NCBI GenBank assembly: GCA_029747015.1
Contig: JAKOGI010000054.1
Span: 1,067,001 to 1,131,000 of the forward strand
Direction: 5' to 3'
DNA: 64,000 bases
From: Carnegiea gigantea
Lineage: Eukaryota; Streptophyta; Magnoliopsida; Caryophyllales; Cactaceae
This document shows positions 23,099-35,315 of the stretch, in pieces. Numbering within the stretch: position 1 is the first letter of the stretch; each line of letters opens with the position of its first letter. The notes under the pieces were generated by a model. It was not told where the DNA came from and did no database searches. It was given only the letters and a program-made list of their open reading frames with translations. A program made the translations under genes and the position numbers.

Positions 23099-24240
23099 CA
23101 CATACATCTTGGTCACCCTTCAAGTGAAGTCCTCTCCCTACTTTCTCATAGTTTAGACATAGTTTATGGATCAAACAAAAGAGAAGAATTTTGTGAAATT
23201 TGTCTTCGTGCGAAACAGACTCGCAATCAGTTTCCTATTAGTAAAAACATTGCTAGCGAAATTTTTAATTTAATACACCGTGACATTTGGGTTCCTTATA
23301 GAGTTCCTTCAACATGTAGTGCCCATTATTTTCTTAGTATTGTCGATGACACAAGTCAGAGCAACTTGGGTGTATTTGATGCAAAATCGAACCGAAGCAG
23401 GTAAACTTCTTAAAGAATTTGTTGTGATGCTAAAAAAATCAATTTAATAAAGGAGTAAATGTGGTTCGTGGTGACAATATGAGTGAATTTACATCAGGCC
23501 CAGTGAAAATTTTCTATCATGAGCATGAAATTTTATGGGAGAACAGTTGTGTGGACACACCTTAATAGAACGGAAGAGTTGAACGTAAACATCAACACAT
23601 TTTGAATGTGGCAAGGGCTCTTAAGTTTCAAGCTCATTTACTGATTTGTTTTTTAGGGGAAATGTGTGCTTTCCACAGCTTACTTAATCAATAGAACTTC
23701 CACCAATTAATAAAGCGAAAATCACCCTATGAAATCCTATACAATGTGAAGCCGTCCTACAATGAAATGCAGGTTTTTGGTTCCTTATGTTTTGCTCGCA
23801 ATGACCCAACAGCCAATGATGAATTTGCATTAAGAAGTAAAAAATGTGTTTTTTTCTGATACCCATTTGGTAAGAAAGGGTGGAGAGTGTGTGATCTGGA
23901 AACCCGTGAAATTTTTGCGAGCCGGAATGTAGTGTTTTGTGAGCACACAAATCCCTTTAGTAATATTACTGGGCCAGAAAATGCGTAATAGGACCTCACT
24001 GGGCCGCCACTGGTAGTTGATGAAGGGCCCATGCCCTCCTGTGATGAGGAAGCCTAGCAACGCGAGCCTGGGGTCAGGGGGAGTCCTAGCAAAGAGGGCC
24101 CAGGTGACTTGGGCTAGTGTGAGACAGGAAGGAGGCGCGAGCCAGGCCAAATGGAAAAGGAGAGCAAGATGGGCCAATCCGCCGGGGGAGCGACTTAGGC
24201 CCGGTGATACAGGACATGTAGTAGGAAGTGAGGGAGTGGT
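23099..24240 (+). pseudogene. integrase of copia element A
   Basis: Visible pieces in shifting frames are HIHLGHPSSEVLSLL, EICLRAKQTRNQF, LIHRDIWVPYRVPS (first Asp), LSIVDDTSQ, GDNMSEFTSG (second Asp region) and [18 protein letters not shown]. Then come a KSPYEILYNVKPSYNEM-like stretch near 23720 and the C-terminal FGKKGWRVCDLETREIF. At least three frameshifts and several stops (for example TAG at 23565) are present. Antisense frames here (23684-24404) are shadows. Confidence 0.8.
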
Positions 24241-24362
24241 CTGAGGGGCCAGTTTCTTCTTAACCCAGTGCTGAACCAAATCTCCTTTCCCAGCCCAATT
24301 CCATTCGCAGCCCAAGAACCAGATCGACCCCAGCCCACCTTGAAGACTACATCTGCTATACT

Positions 24363-25716
24363 TTGAGTGCTAAAGACCCATTCTCGCTCGCACACCAGCT
24401 TCAAGATGGTTCCTCAAGTACGCCCTATCCCATCGAAAACTATCTCACTTGTGCAAATTTTTCTGATTCACATAAACATTTTTTAGCTGCTATTACTAAC
24501 GAGATTGAACCCAAGTATTATCAAGAAGCTGCCAGAGATCCAAAGTGGAGAGCGGCAATGGAAGAAGAAATTTTCTCCCTAGAAACGAACAAGACTTGGG
24601 TCCACCAGTACTTGCCACGAGGGAAAAAGCCTATCAGTTGTAAATGGGTTTATCGGGTAAAACACAATTCCGATGGCACCATTCAGTGGTACAAGGCCCG
24701 TTTTGTCATACGTGGTGATCATCAGGTCGAGGGGTTGGATTACAATGAGACATTTGCTCCTATTGCTAAAATGTCTAGTGTATGGTGCTTTCTATCAATT
24801 ACAGTGTCGAAGGGGTGGGAATTGCATCAGGTAGATGTCAACATCGCTTTTCTGCATGGCGATCTGGATGAAGAGGTGTATATGAAGTTTCCATATGGCT
24901 TTACGTGTAGTTTCCCGACCAAAGTCTGTCACCTTCAGAAGTCACTTTATGGCCTCTGGCAGGCACCTCAATAGTGGTTCGCTAAGATTTCCTATAAATT
25001 GCATGAATATGGATTTACTCATTCATTCGCCGATTACTCACTTTTTACCTACAAGAAAGGGAATATCTTTATGGCAGTCTTAGTCTATGTTGATGATATC
25101 ATTCTGCCAGGAAATGATTCTCATGCTTGTACCACCTTCAAAGGTTACTTAGAGGATGTTTGCTTCGACATTAACAATCCTGGGCCCCTGAAATATTTCC
25201 TAGGTATTGAGGTCACTGAGGGCCCAAAGGGCTTGCTCCTGAGTCAGCGTAAGTACTAGCTAGAAATACTAGATGAACATGGTCTGTTGGGCTCTAAACC
25301 CAGTGATTTTCCCATTGAAGAAAATCATAAACTTGCTTGTGCTAGTGGGACTCCTTTGATAGATCCTGGAAGATACCGGCGTCTTGTGGGTCCACTGATT
25401 TACCTTGCGATCACTCGCCCGGACTTATGTTATACAGTACATATGCTCTACCAGTTCATGCAAAATCCTCAAGACGAGACATGCAAGCAGCATACAGAGT
25501 TCTCCGTTATATCAAAGAAACCCCTGATTGTGGCATTTTACTTAAGACAAATAGTGCGTTGTAGCTAATTACCTACTGTGACTCCGATTGGGGAGCCTGT
25601 CCACTTACGAGACGTTCTTTGACTGGATACTTGACCACCCTTGTGAGCTTGGCTATGTCTTGGAAGACTAAAAAGCAGACTATTGTTTCCAGATCCTCAG
25701 TAGTGGTAGAGTATCA
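24363..25716 (+). pseudogene. reverse transcriptase and RNase H of copia element A, cut by gypsy element F
   Basis: The frame from 24363 has PKWRAAMEEEIFSLETNKTW, ISCKWVYRVKHNSDGTIQWY, VEGLDYNETFAPIAKMSSVW and LHGDLDEEVYMKFPYGF, then a TAG stop in the LWQAPQ-stop-WF motif (24972). It continues with VLVYVDDIILPGND (about 25075-25115), PLKYFLGIEV, a stop at 25257, and the connection and RNase H with CDSDWGACPLTR and SLTGYLTTL. It ends in KKQTIVSRSSVVVEYH at 25716, where element F's LTR begins. The rest of RNase H and the 3' LTR of A are not found on the far side of F. Confidence 0.85.
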
Positions 25717-27018
25717 TGTTAAGTTAAAAATACTGCAAGTGTACGGTGCCAGTTATAGCTAGCAATGACAAGTACGGGTCGTGTCCACAGAGAACTCGGT
25801 TTCAACCACCGAACTAATATATAACACTCTATTTAGGCCAGAATCTACTAAAATTGGTTTTCAGTAAATAACAGTTCTATTCTGCTGAAAACTATTACTG
25901 TTATCTAAATCAATACTAACAAGGGTCCTGAATTGGGGTTCATCACACTATTGTGCTGCTTGCATTATAAACTAAGTCATGCAATTCAACCCACACAGAC
26001 AATTGAAATGGAATGATTGTCAATTAAAGCGCATCTACGCCTTCTCTCGAAGGTTATTAGACTGATTAGGTGATCCTAATTATCTATTTTCATAAAACAG
26101 GAATCAACCAAACCACAGGATTTAGTAACCATTATTCCTAATTGAACTCCTAACTGTTTTCATGTCAAGAAATTAAATTGCTCCAAAACATCTCTAAGCA
26201 AAGGATTCAACTGTCGTTGATCTCCTAAACTCTAACTTAAAAATAGGAATTCAACCCTTTCAGGCAATTCATCGAACACTTGGCGTGCTAAGTGAAAGTT
26301 CAGTCATAAACATGAGAATTCATTAACAAAACCTAGAATATGGTTCCAATTCGCACAATAGGGGCTACGTCCAATCCAAGACAACAAATTTAGCCTCTAA
26401 TCATCATCACAATCACAATCAAGAAGGCTAACATGATTAAAAGCATTAACCTTGAACTAAAACACCAAAGGAAAAAGGTAAAGGAACGTACTTTTTATTA
26501 ACTACCGCAAAAATCTACCAAATTCCTAAATCGATTCCAATTCAATGCCTTGAAATCAATAATAACAAAAACAATCTAAAGAAAACCTAAAGTCGTCGTT
26601 TTCGAGAGAGAAGAAAAGAGGAAAAACTGAATCCCCCTCTGATTACAATGCGCTCTAGTCATTAACCGGGAGGCACTAAAGTGGTGTGGTCGTGCCATGT
26701 GGCACGGTGCCACCATGCCACTTTGCTGCCCTGCCTTTTCTCGTCTTTTTGGGTGGCACGGTCAGCCTAGCTGGCATGGTGCCCCCATGCCACTTCCTCT
26801 TGACTCAAAATCTACCTTTTTGGCTCTTGTTTGGCGTGACATTAACTTGTTTTTCTTGTTTCTTCCAGTCGAACTCCTGAAAAAAAAAAAACACATCATA
26901 TAGGCGGATTTGGAGTAAAGAATGCCTACTCAACCTCTATACCCTTGAAGTTTTATCGAAAACTGCCGAAATGGAAGGTAAAAGTCGAGTCCAAATGAGG
27001 TAAAATATAGGTTTATCA
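25717..27018 (-). repeat. 3' LTR of element F
   Basis: In plus orientation it starts TGTTAAGTTAAAAATACTGC and ends TATAGGTTTATCA (1302 bp). It aligns with 33417-34356 for the first 940 bases. GC-rich GTGGCACGGTGCCAC-type motifs at 26680-26790 recur in the family. Open frames in this stretch are not genes. Confidence 0.88.
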
Positions 27019-27816
27019 ACTCCCCCATGCTGATCTCTTACTTGTCCCAAAGCAAGACTGAAACATGAATGAACCGACAGGGGGTCCAAAACCTCTAACC
27101 ACTCGCCTCCTCAGGCAAGGCCAATGGGAGATTAGTCAAATCAAGCATAGGTGTGCATAACTAGTGGAGCAATTCGAGGCATAAATATGTAATTTCAAAA
27201 CTCAATTAAGAATGTTGGGAAAACCACATGTTCAACTCGGCATCCAGTCATACCATATCACACCCCTCCCCAATCAACATGTCTTCTAATAAGTGGTGGG
27301 TTAGAAGGCCTGGCAGTGACTCTCATAGGGGGAACAAAGCAAATGCGCTCCCTCACATGTGTTTAAGATGTAAGAAGTTTCACTCAACTCTCTTCCAATC
27401 TAACAAACTGCCATAGGCTTGGTAAGATTCTCAATTCTCCATCGCAAAAGTGCAATATGTAAAACAATAATTAAGAGAACTTTTCAGGGTTGTAATGGGG
27501 CTAAGGGCATAGGTAGAAAGGGGGCAAACAATTTGGGAACTGAGGAGTTAACAGCTGAAGTGAGTGAGCAACCAACAATTGAACCAACTATACTGCACAC
27601 TCACCTAAAATGCAATAAGAATACACCCTTAAGCAGATAGACCATCGGGAATGAACTATGACAACATGCCAAACACTCTCATTCACCACTTCAGTTCTTT
27701 TTTTTTTTTTTTTTCCTTTCATTCAGATTTCAACAAGTTTCTTCTTCTTTTTTTTCTTTCTTTTTTTTTTTTCCGGAAGTAGTAAAGTTTGGGTTGCCTT
27801 CCAAGAAGTGCTTATT
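27019..27816 (-). other. spacer and polypurine tract of element F
   Basis: The complement of 27019-27031 reads ATGGGGGAGT next to the LTR start, the polypurine tract. The rest has T-rich tracts (27695-27775) and no convincing coding frame. In longer Athila elements this position can hold an env-like frame; none is seen here. Confidence 0.6.
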
Positions 27817-28952
27817 CTAGGGGGACGAGACATTGGGGAGGGCAAAAGTAACCTTTCCCTCAAGTGACTCACCAGCGATGTAGTATTTCAGGCGACTCTC
27901 GTTCACCTTAAACGAGCCGGTAGTCTCAGTGCCGATCTCAATAGCCCCATATGGGTACACCTTCAACACCTTGAAGTGGCCCGACCATCTAGAATGAAGC
28001 TTTCCCGAGAAGAGCTTTAAGTGGGAATTGAAGAGGAGGACCAAGTCGCCTTCCCGGAACTCTCGCCTGTTGATAAACCAATCATGCCACCTCTTTACCC
28101 GCTCCTTATAGAGTTTCGAACTCTCATAGGCATCAAATCGAATTTCCTCCAGCTCGTTCAGCTGCAGCAGCCTTTTCTCCCCTGCAGACTTTAAATCAAA
28201 ATTAAAGTGCTTGATGGCCCAGTAAGCCTCGTATTCCAGCTCCAGGTGGAGGTGACAAGGCTTGCCATAGATGAGTCGAAAGGAGGTGGTGCCAATAGGG
28301 GTCTTGAAGGCCATGCAGTAGGCCCAAAGGGCGTTATCGAGCTTGTCCGCCTAATCCTTTCGCGATCTCGCCACCGTTTTCTCTAGAATAGACTTGATTT
28401 TGTGGTTGGAGATCTCCACTTGGCCACTAGTCTGAGGGTGGTAGCCAAGCCCATACCTGTGGTGCACTCCATACTTCTTTAAGAGAGCTTCCAGTTTCTT
28501 CTCTATGAAGTGCACCCCATTGCCACTGATTAGCACCCTGGGACTCCAAAGCACGGGAAAATGACTTTTTTGAAAAGCTTGACCACTACTCTGGAGTCAT
28601 TGGTACTGCTAGCCACAGCCTCCACCCACTTGGAGATATAATCCACTACAACGAGGATGTATTTGTTGCCCTTTGAAGATGGAAAATGACCCATGAAATT
28701 TATTCCCCAGACATCAAAAATCTCAACTTCGAGGATGAAGTTGAGGGGCATCTCATTCTTCCTTGATAAGTTTCCTGTCCGCTGGTAGTGGTCACATGAG
28801 CGAACGTACATGTAAATATCCTTGAAGAGTAAGGGCCAAAAGAACCCAACTTGGAGTACTTTAGCTGTAGTCTTGGAGGCGCTAGCATGGCCCCCGCATG
28901 AAGAGTCATGACAATGAAAGATCACGCTCTGGACCTCTCCTCGGGGAGGCAA
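27817..28952 (-). pseudogene. integrase of element F
   Basis: The zinc finger (about 28920-28780) keeps [19 protein letters not shown] and [10 protein letters not shown]. The core has [13 protein letters not shown] (first Asp), [30 protein letters not shown] (the second Asp of the usual S-D-N/G reads as Asn context, probably lost) and HPQTSGQVEISNHKIK (Glu kept). Frames shift near 28530 and 28330. The C-terminal part (28314-27817) is an open 165-residue segment with RLIYGKPCHLHLELEYEAYW. It would insert the element DNA into chromosomes. Confidence 0.85.
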
Positions 28953-29536
28953 AGCCTGTAGATCCCATCCTTATACAGCTTGTACAGGAAGGGTTCCTCC
29001 CAAAAATAATGTCTGATGTCATATAAGAATTTCTTCTTCTGATGAGAGGATAAGTCATATGACATGACTCCCGAGGCCAGCTAGTTGGCAATATCAGCAA
29101 ACCAAGGGGCCTGTCTTGATGAGATGGCCAGGAGATGCTCGCCAGGGAAAGCATCATCAATGGGGGTGTCGTGGCTCTCAATAATGAGCCTGGAGAGATG
29201 ATCAGCCACGATATTCTCAGTCCCCGCCTTGTCTCTGATCTCCAGGTCAAACTCCTGGAGTAGCAGAATCTAACGGATGAAGTGAGGCTTGGCATCCTTC
29301 TTCTCGAGAAGGTGCTTAAGTGTAGAATGGTCGGTGTACACAATGACCTTAGAACATAAGAGATAAGGTCTAAACTTCTCCATCGCGTACACGACCGCAA
29401 GCAACTCCTTCTCAGTCATGGTGTAGTTCTGCTCGGCTTCATCTAATGTTCTACTAGCATAGTAGATCACCACTGGCTTCTTATCCTTCCTTTGCCCCAG
29501 AACTGCCCCCACCGCATGATCGCTAGCATCGCACAT
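28953..29536 (-). pseudogene. RNase H of element F
   Basis: [20 protein letters not shown] (first catalytic Asp), [20 protein letters not shown] with [18 protein letters not shown] (catalytic Glu) and [14 protein letters not shown] (catalytic Asp) are all present. The frame ends at a stop at 29270 in the FIRxILLL stretch. The remainder to 28953 continues in broken frames towards the integrase. Confidence 0.85.
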
Positions 29537-30330
29537 GATCTCGAATGGGAGATCCCAGTCCGATGGTTAAATGATGGGGACAGAAATCAGTGCCTGTTTG
29601 ATCCTGCAAAAAGCCTCATGGCACTCATCAGTAAAGGTAAACAGGGCATCCTTAGCGAGTAGCTGAGTTAGAGGTTTAGCAATCTTGGAGAAATCCTTAA
29701 TAAAGCGGTGATAAAACCCCGCATGACTAAGGAAACTCCTGACCCCTTTTACCGAAGTAGGAGGGGACAATCGCTCGATGACCTCGACTTTCGCTCTGTC
29801 CACCTCGATGCCCCTAGCAGAAATGACATGACCTAATACTACCCCCTCCTATAGCATAAAGTGACACTTCTCCCAATTTAGCACTAGGTTGACTTTTTCG
29901 CATCTACGGAGTACCTTGGTTAAGTTTTCTAAGCAAAGGTAAAGCTAGCTCTATAAACGGAGAAGTCATCCATAAACACCTCCATGATGTTTTTAATAAG
30001 ATCGGAGAATATGGCGGTCATGCATCGCTGAAAAGTGGCACGGGCATTGCACAATCCGAATGGCATACTTTGATAAGCGAAGGTACCATACGGGCACGTG
30101 AAATTCGCCTTCTCCTGGTCATCAGGATGGATAGGAATCTAAAAGGAACCAGAATAACCATCCAGATAACAGAAGAAGGAATGTCGTGCCAACCTTTCCA
30201 ACATTTGGTTAATGAAGGGGAGGGGGAAATGATCTTTCTGGGTGGCTTCATTTAGTCTACGGCAATCAATGCACAGTCACCACCCGGTCACAGTCCTAGT
30301 GGAAATAAGCTCATCCCGCTCATTCTTTAT
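29537..30330 (-). pseudogene. reverse transcriptase of element F
   Basis: The active-site block EVFMDDFSV is legible at about 29960-29985. Downstream comes the connection: KVEVIERLSPPTSVKGVRSF, LSHAGFYHRFIKDFSKIAKP and LTQLLAKDALFTFTDECHEA. Upstream, around 30010-30280, are pieces of the fingers and palm, split between frames. Both aspartates of the MDD site remain, but stops such as those near 29800-29950 prevent translation. Confidence 0.82.
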
Positions 30331-31455
30331 GACAGTCATTCTTTCTTTTTTGGGGACTACTTGAATTGGGCTCACCCACTCACTGTCTGAGAAAAGGTAA
30401 ACGATCCCAGCATCAAGTAGTTTAATAATCTCTTTTTTAACAACCTCTTGCATGTTAGGATTTAGACGATGCTGAGGTTGTCAGGAGGGGCGATGACTTT
30501 CATCGAGAAAAAGTCGGTGCGTGTAAAACGAAGGACTAAGTCCCCGAATATCATCAATACTATACCCAATGGCACCCCTATGCTTACGAAGCACATCCAG
30601 CAATTGTTCCAACTGGGGGCCATCTAGTTTAGCATTAATGATAACGGGAAATTGATGGGAGGAGTCGAGAAATTCATACCTGAGATGGAAAGGTAGAGGT
30701 TTTAGTTCTACCTTCGGTGTGCGCTCCTCTTCTTTCTTGGAGGTAAGCTCCTCTATACCAAAGAACTCTCTGTAGAACTACCTAGGCATGTAGGCAGTAG
30801 ACTCATTGAGGAGTCTGGCATACTCCTCCTTCTCCCCTGAACAGGAGTTAGCTGCATAACAATTAATCAACACAGCCTCTAATGAGTCCTCTACAGAAAA
30901 TTAGGCCTTGCCCTCTTGGTTGAGGGCTTTCTCTAATACATCGACTCTACAGTATGAGTCGCCCGAGGTAGGGGAGGCCATAGCTTGTGGCAAGCTAAAC
31001 TCCACCTTTTCATCCCCTACTTGAGGGGAAAGCCGACCATTCTTCACATCTATCATTGCTCCAGTAGTGGCTAAAAAAGGTCGCCTAAGTATGATAGGAA
31101 TGCGGGAGTCCCCCTCCATCTTCATAACCACGAAATCACATGGTATGAAGAACTTTCCCACTCATAGTGGGACATCCTCAAGAATACCTAACGGGGATTT
31201 AACTTATCTATCAGCTAGCTGCAGAGAGATGGTAGTGGGTTTCAGATCCCCCACTTGTAGCTTCTTGCATATAGAATCGGGCATAAGGCTCGTGCTAGCT
31301 CCAAGGTCGCATAGTGTCTTGCTGATAGTTACATCCCTAACTGAACAAGGGATGGAGAAGCTTCTTGGATCTGACAGCTTAGGAGGCAGTTTGTTCTGAA
31401 TAATTGTACTGCACTCCTCAGTGAGTGCTACGGTAGTATTCTCGAGCAACTTCAA
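30331..31455 (-). pseudogene. protease region of element F
   Basis: The frame 31455-31204 has PRSFSIPCSVRDVTISKTLC followed by DLGASTSLMP, the D-x-G-A-S protease site of Athila elements. It continues at 31161-30901 with DSRIPIILRRPFLATTGAMI, the typical second half of the protease. The stretch 30900-30331 is the linker into reverse transcriptase, with no domain recognised and several stops. Confidence 0.75.
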
Positions 31456-31508
31456 TAATTGTACTGCACTCCTCAGTGAGTGCTACGGTAGTATTCTCGA
31501 GCAACTTC
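31399..31508. repeat. perfect 55-bp tandem duplication in element F
   Basis: Copies 31399-31453 and 31454-31508 are identical, each starting AATAATTGTACTGCACTCC. Since 55 is not a multiple of three, the duplication shifts the frame between gag and protease and repeats the peptide KLLENTTVALTEECSTII in two frames. Confidence 0.9.
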
Positions 31509-33141
31509 TCTTTGTTAGATAATAAATCTTTTAGAAATTTAGCGTAAGAAGGCATGTCAGTAATAGCCTCCAGGAAGGAGATGTTCATGTGGAACTTTTT
31601 AAGCATCTCGAGAAACTTCCCGTACTTGTGCTCCTCCTTAGCCCTTACGAGCCTCTGAGGATATGGGACTGGAGGCGTGTAGGGCTTCACTGGAGGTGAA
31701 ACTTGTTCTGCTCTAATCTCTTGGGTCCTTTTACTATAGACCCCCTCACTGGAAGGCTCAATAAGGGCCTCCCTGGCAGCATTACCCTCATCATCAGTCT
31801 CCCTCCTTTCCTCCCTCATAGGGATTGGAGGACTCTCTGACTCCCTGCCACTCCACAGTGTGATGGCATTTATCTAGCCTTTGGGACTGGTCTCGGGTTG
31901 ACCTGGCAGATGTCCCTGGGGTCTAGACAAATAGCTGACCTGCTGCGCAATCTGGGCTACTGATTCTCCAGCATCTTTTGGTGAGTGGTCATAGTTTCAA
32001 ATTTAGTAGTCAACTGACTGATCGACTCACCTAACGCCTCATTAGTCTTGGCTTGGGTCGCTATGAAGCACTCCATAAGACTCTCTAAGTTAGATTTTGG
32101 CTGATGTGGTTGTTGTTGTGGAGGTAGGACATAGGCTGCCTTGTATTTGAAACCAGGGGGTTGTGGTTGGGAAGTATTGGGTGGCATGGGATTATTATTA
32201 AGATAGGAGAAATTTGGATGATTTCTGCATTGGCCATAGTTTTGCATTGCATTAGCATGCTCAACGCCTGGCAAAGGGGATTGATACTCAGCAGCAACAT
32301 AGCCTTGAATGCTACAAATCTCACAAAGGGCCCCAACCTCATACATTGCACCTGATGGACGTCCCACTAAACTCCCTGGAGGGGGAGTTCCAAGCCTGTG
32401 AAAATGCTGTGCCAAGGCATCAACCTTGCTAGCTAGCAGGTCCACAGCGTCGATCCCATAGATCCCACTGGCCTTCTTTGGGGCTGTCCTCTCGCTGGAC
32501 TAATGGTAATTATTGGAGGCCATCTCCTCCAACAAGGCCTTCGCAGCCTCTATCGACTTCCCCATAAGTGCGCCGCCAACTGCGGTGTCAACTGACATCT
32601 TCAGTGACTGGTCTAATCTATTATAGAAGGTTTGGATTAGAAGCCAGTCGGGTACTCCATGGTGGGGGTATTGGCGTTGAAGATCTTTGAACGTTTCCCA
32701 TGCCTCATAGAGTGACTCATCGCCTCATTGAGAGAAGGAGGTGATTTCCGCTCTCAGCTTAGCGGTCTTGCCTAGGGGGAAGTACTTGCCTAGGAATGCA
32801 GTCGATAAGGCCTCCTAGGTAGTGAAGGAGTTAGGCTCTTCATTAAGGAGCCAGTCACTGGCTCTGTTCATCAGCAAAAAAGGAAAGAGCTGAAGTCTGA
32901 TGGCGTCGGCAGAGACCCCGTTAAGCCTAATTGTGTCACACTTCGCTAGGAAATTGCGAAGGTGAATGTGGGGGTTCTCTGTGGGTCGCCCACTAAATGG
33001 ATCCTTCTCCACGAAGGATACAAGAGCAGGCCGCAACTCGAAGTTGTTAGCTTCGATGGCTGGGTTGACAATGGACGAGGGGAGGCCGATGGCCTGCGGT
33101 AGGACATAGTCCCGCAGAACTCTAGGATTTCCCTCGACCAT
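31456..33141 (-). pseudogene. gag of element F
   Basis: Starts MVEGNPRVLRDYVLPQ at 33141, then LVSFVEKDPFSGRPTENPHI and the gag core with LRNFLAKCDTIRLNGVSADA. Stops lie at 32815 (TAG where element D has TGG), 32725 (TGA for CGA) and 32500 (TAG where D has TGG). The zinc knuckle reads CEICSIQGYVAAEY, so both the His and the last Cys have become Tyr, unlike the intact CEICGIQGHVATEC of element D. The linker with PPQQQPHQPKSN and the open frame 31819-31418 follow. Confidence 0.85.
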
Positions 33142-33392
33142 GATGACTTGTTGCTGTTGTCGCTTCCTCGCACCGCTTTGCCTTTAAGCAGTGGCTTCGA
33201 TCTCTGGGTCAAAAGGAACAAGTGGTTGATCCTTCTGACTTCGCCTGCGAATACAAAGCCAATCATTATACCAAGCGCAAGCAAGCCTAAGCAAAGCTAA
33301 AAGAACAAGGGGGAAGAAGAAAGACGAAAAAGAAAAAGAAAAAGCCTAATCTAAAGCATTTTGAATTGCTTTCGATGTTGAAACAACCAAGT

Positions 33393-34356
33393 TCCCTGAC
33401 AACAGCGCCAAAAACTTGTTAAGTTAAAAATACCGCAAGTGCACGGTGCCAGTTGTAGCTAGCAACGGCAAGTATGGGTCGTGTCCACAGAGAGCTCAGT
33501 TGTAACCACCGAACCAATATATAACACTCTATTTAGGCCAGAATCTACTAAAATTGGTTTTCAGTAAATAACAATTATATTCTATTGAAAACTACTATTG
33601 TTATCTAAATCAATACTAACAAGGGTCTTGAATTGGGGTTCACCATACTATTGTGCTCCTTGGATTATAAACTAAGTCATGCAATTCAACCCACGCAGAC
33701 AACTGAAATGGAATGATTACCAATTAAAGCGCATTTATGCCTTCTCGCGAAGGTCGTTAGACTAATTAGGTGATCCTAATTATCTATTTTCATGAAACAG
33801 GAATCAACTAAACCACAGGATTTAGTAACCGTTATTCCCAATTGAACTCCTAACTATTTTCATATCAAGAAATTAAAATGCTCACAAAGCAGCTCTAAGC
33901 AAAGGATTCAACTGTCGTTGATCTCCTAAACTCTGACTGAAAAACACGAATTCAACCCTTTCAGGCAATTCATCGAACACTTGGCGTGCTAAGTGAAAGT
34001 TCAATTATAAACATGAGAATTCATTAACAAAACCGAGAACATAGTTCCAATTTGCATAATAGGGGCTACGCCTAATCCAAGACAACAAATTTAGCCTCTA
34101 ATCTAATCACAATCAAGAACGCTAACATGATTGAAAGCATTAACTTTGAACTAAAATACCAAAGGAGAAAAGTAAAGGAATGTATTTTTTATTAACTGCA
34201 GCAAAAATCTACCAAATGGCTAAATCGATTCCAATCCAACGCCTTGAAATCAACAATAACAAAAACAATCTAAAGAAAACCTAAAGCCGCCGTTTTTGCG
34301 AGAGAAGAAGAGAGGAAAAACTAAATCCCCCTCTGATTACAATGCGCTCTAGTCAT
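33393..34356 (-). repeat. truncated 5' LTR of element F with primer site
   Basis: The LTR starts TGTTAAGTTAAAAATACCGC at 33417 and matches the left LTR up to CGCTCTAGTCATT (34356), then stops abruptly at the 41-bp repeat. The adjoining CCCTGACAACAGCGCCA (33394-33410) is the complement of TGGCGCTGTTGTCAGGG, a tRNA-Asp-type primer site. Confidence 0.88.
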
Positions 34357-34395
34357 TTCTAGTTACTTGGCAAATAAGCTAGGGCAATAAGGCAA
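34355..34395 (+). repeat. 41-bp direct repeat, right copy
   Basis: Identical to 16174-16214. It starts where the truncated LTR of element F ends; the junction shares the bases ATTT with both sides. Confidence 0.9.
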
Positions 34396-34519
34396 CGCCT
34401 TGTATATATATGTAATGCTGTACACGGTTGATTTCTTGGGGCAATGAGAATTCATCTTTGAAACTCATTCTTCCGCAAACCAAAAATTGTTCAGAAAGCG
34501 AGAAAAGAAAACGTTCAAC

Positions 34520-35030
34520 ATGGCGCAACCTGCAAACTTCATGGGCCTCTTAGCCATCTTTTCTTTGTTGTGCTTCTCATTGCTAGCCAGGGCAGTCCTC
34601 TTTTATTTCAATTTTCATCTACTATCTCGATGTATTTAATTATTTATTTTTTGCTTTATGAATGCCCCGTTACATCACAACGTAAGGAAAAAACATGCAA
34701 TTACAAACACGCATGCATAGGCAACCAACATGACACGGAAGTACACACTTGAGCTAGATTTCTGTTAAAAATAGTCGTCAAAACTTTACTTTTAGACCAA
34801 CATCTCATGACATACAGAAGTTGTGCTATATTGCATAAAATAATTACTTAAATCACAAAACGTAACATTCTCATAACTTTTGTTTATTTCTCTATCTGAA
34901 ACTTCTCGTTCTTTGAAAAAAGAAAGAAATATTTTTCACCCATTAGTTTATGAATGTCCTGTAATATTGGTGTATAGAGTGCATGCATATATATATATAT
35001 ATCCAGGTCCAATGTTGGCGGCAACATATA
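34520..35030 (+). pseudogene. broken copy of the secreted cysteine-peptide gene
   Basis: ATG 34520 opens a clear signal peptide (MAQPANFMGLLAIFSLLCFS followed by LLARA), similar in plan to the intact gene at 35316. A TATATATATG stretch lies about 115 bases upstream. The start of an exon 2 is recognisable at 35007, after CAG, as GTCCAATGTTGGCGGCAACA; this parallels GTCCAATAGTGGCGGAAGCA at 35700. The match ends there: no cysteine codons follow and the frame runs into AT-rich sequence. The donor is also poor (GCA|GTCC near 34595). This is a duplicate that lost its mature-peptide exon. Confidence 0.55.
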
Positions 35031-35315
35031 TAGTGTTTGAATTTAACTTAACTTTTTACAAATTAGTTTTTTATTTTTAAAATCATTTTGAATTTTACTA
35101 ACTTATCTGAGAGATATTCTTTTTAGTTTATCATAAATACATATAATTTGCATTTGATACTGAGCGGCTATCTGTATACGCATTAAGCTCCCATGCTGTT
35201 GATCATATACAACAACATGCCATCTCCAACACTTCCTCGATCTTTTTTACTACATAATCCAAAACATCAAGAACTAAGTTATAGAGTGAGAGATTGAGAA
35301 AAGAAAAAATTGAAA

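Larger units (their letters stand above)
25717..34356 (-). mobile_element. Ty3/gypsy element F (Athila-type), nested in copia A, 5' LTR truncated
   Basis: On the minus strand in order: truncated 5' LTR (34356-33417), tRNA-Asp-type primer site, gag, protease, reverse transcriptase, RNase H, integrase, spacer, polypurine tract and full 3' LTR (27018-25717). The integrase C-terminus with ELEYEAYWAIKHFNFDL and LQLNELEEIRFDAYESSKLY is typical of the Athila lineage. The left target site reads TATCA (25712-25716); the right one is lost with the outer 360 bp of the 5' LTR. The element has many stops and a frameshifting 55-bp duplication and cannot be autonomous. Confidence 0.88.

Noticed and set aside
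23684..24404. Minus-strand frames up to 161 residues
   Set aside because: Antisense shadows of the copia A integrase/RT linker.
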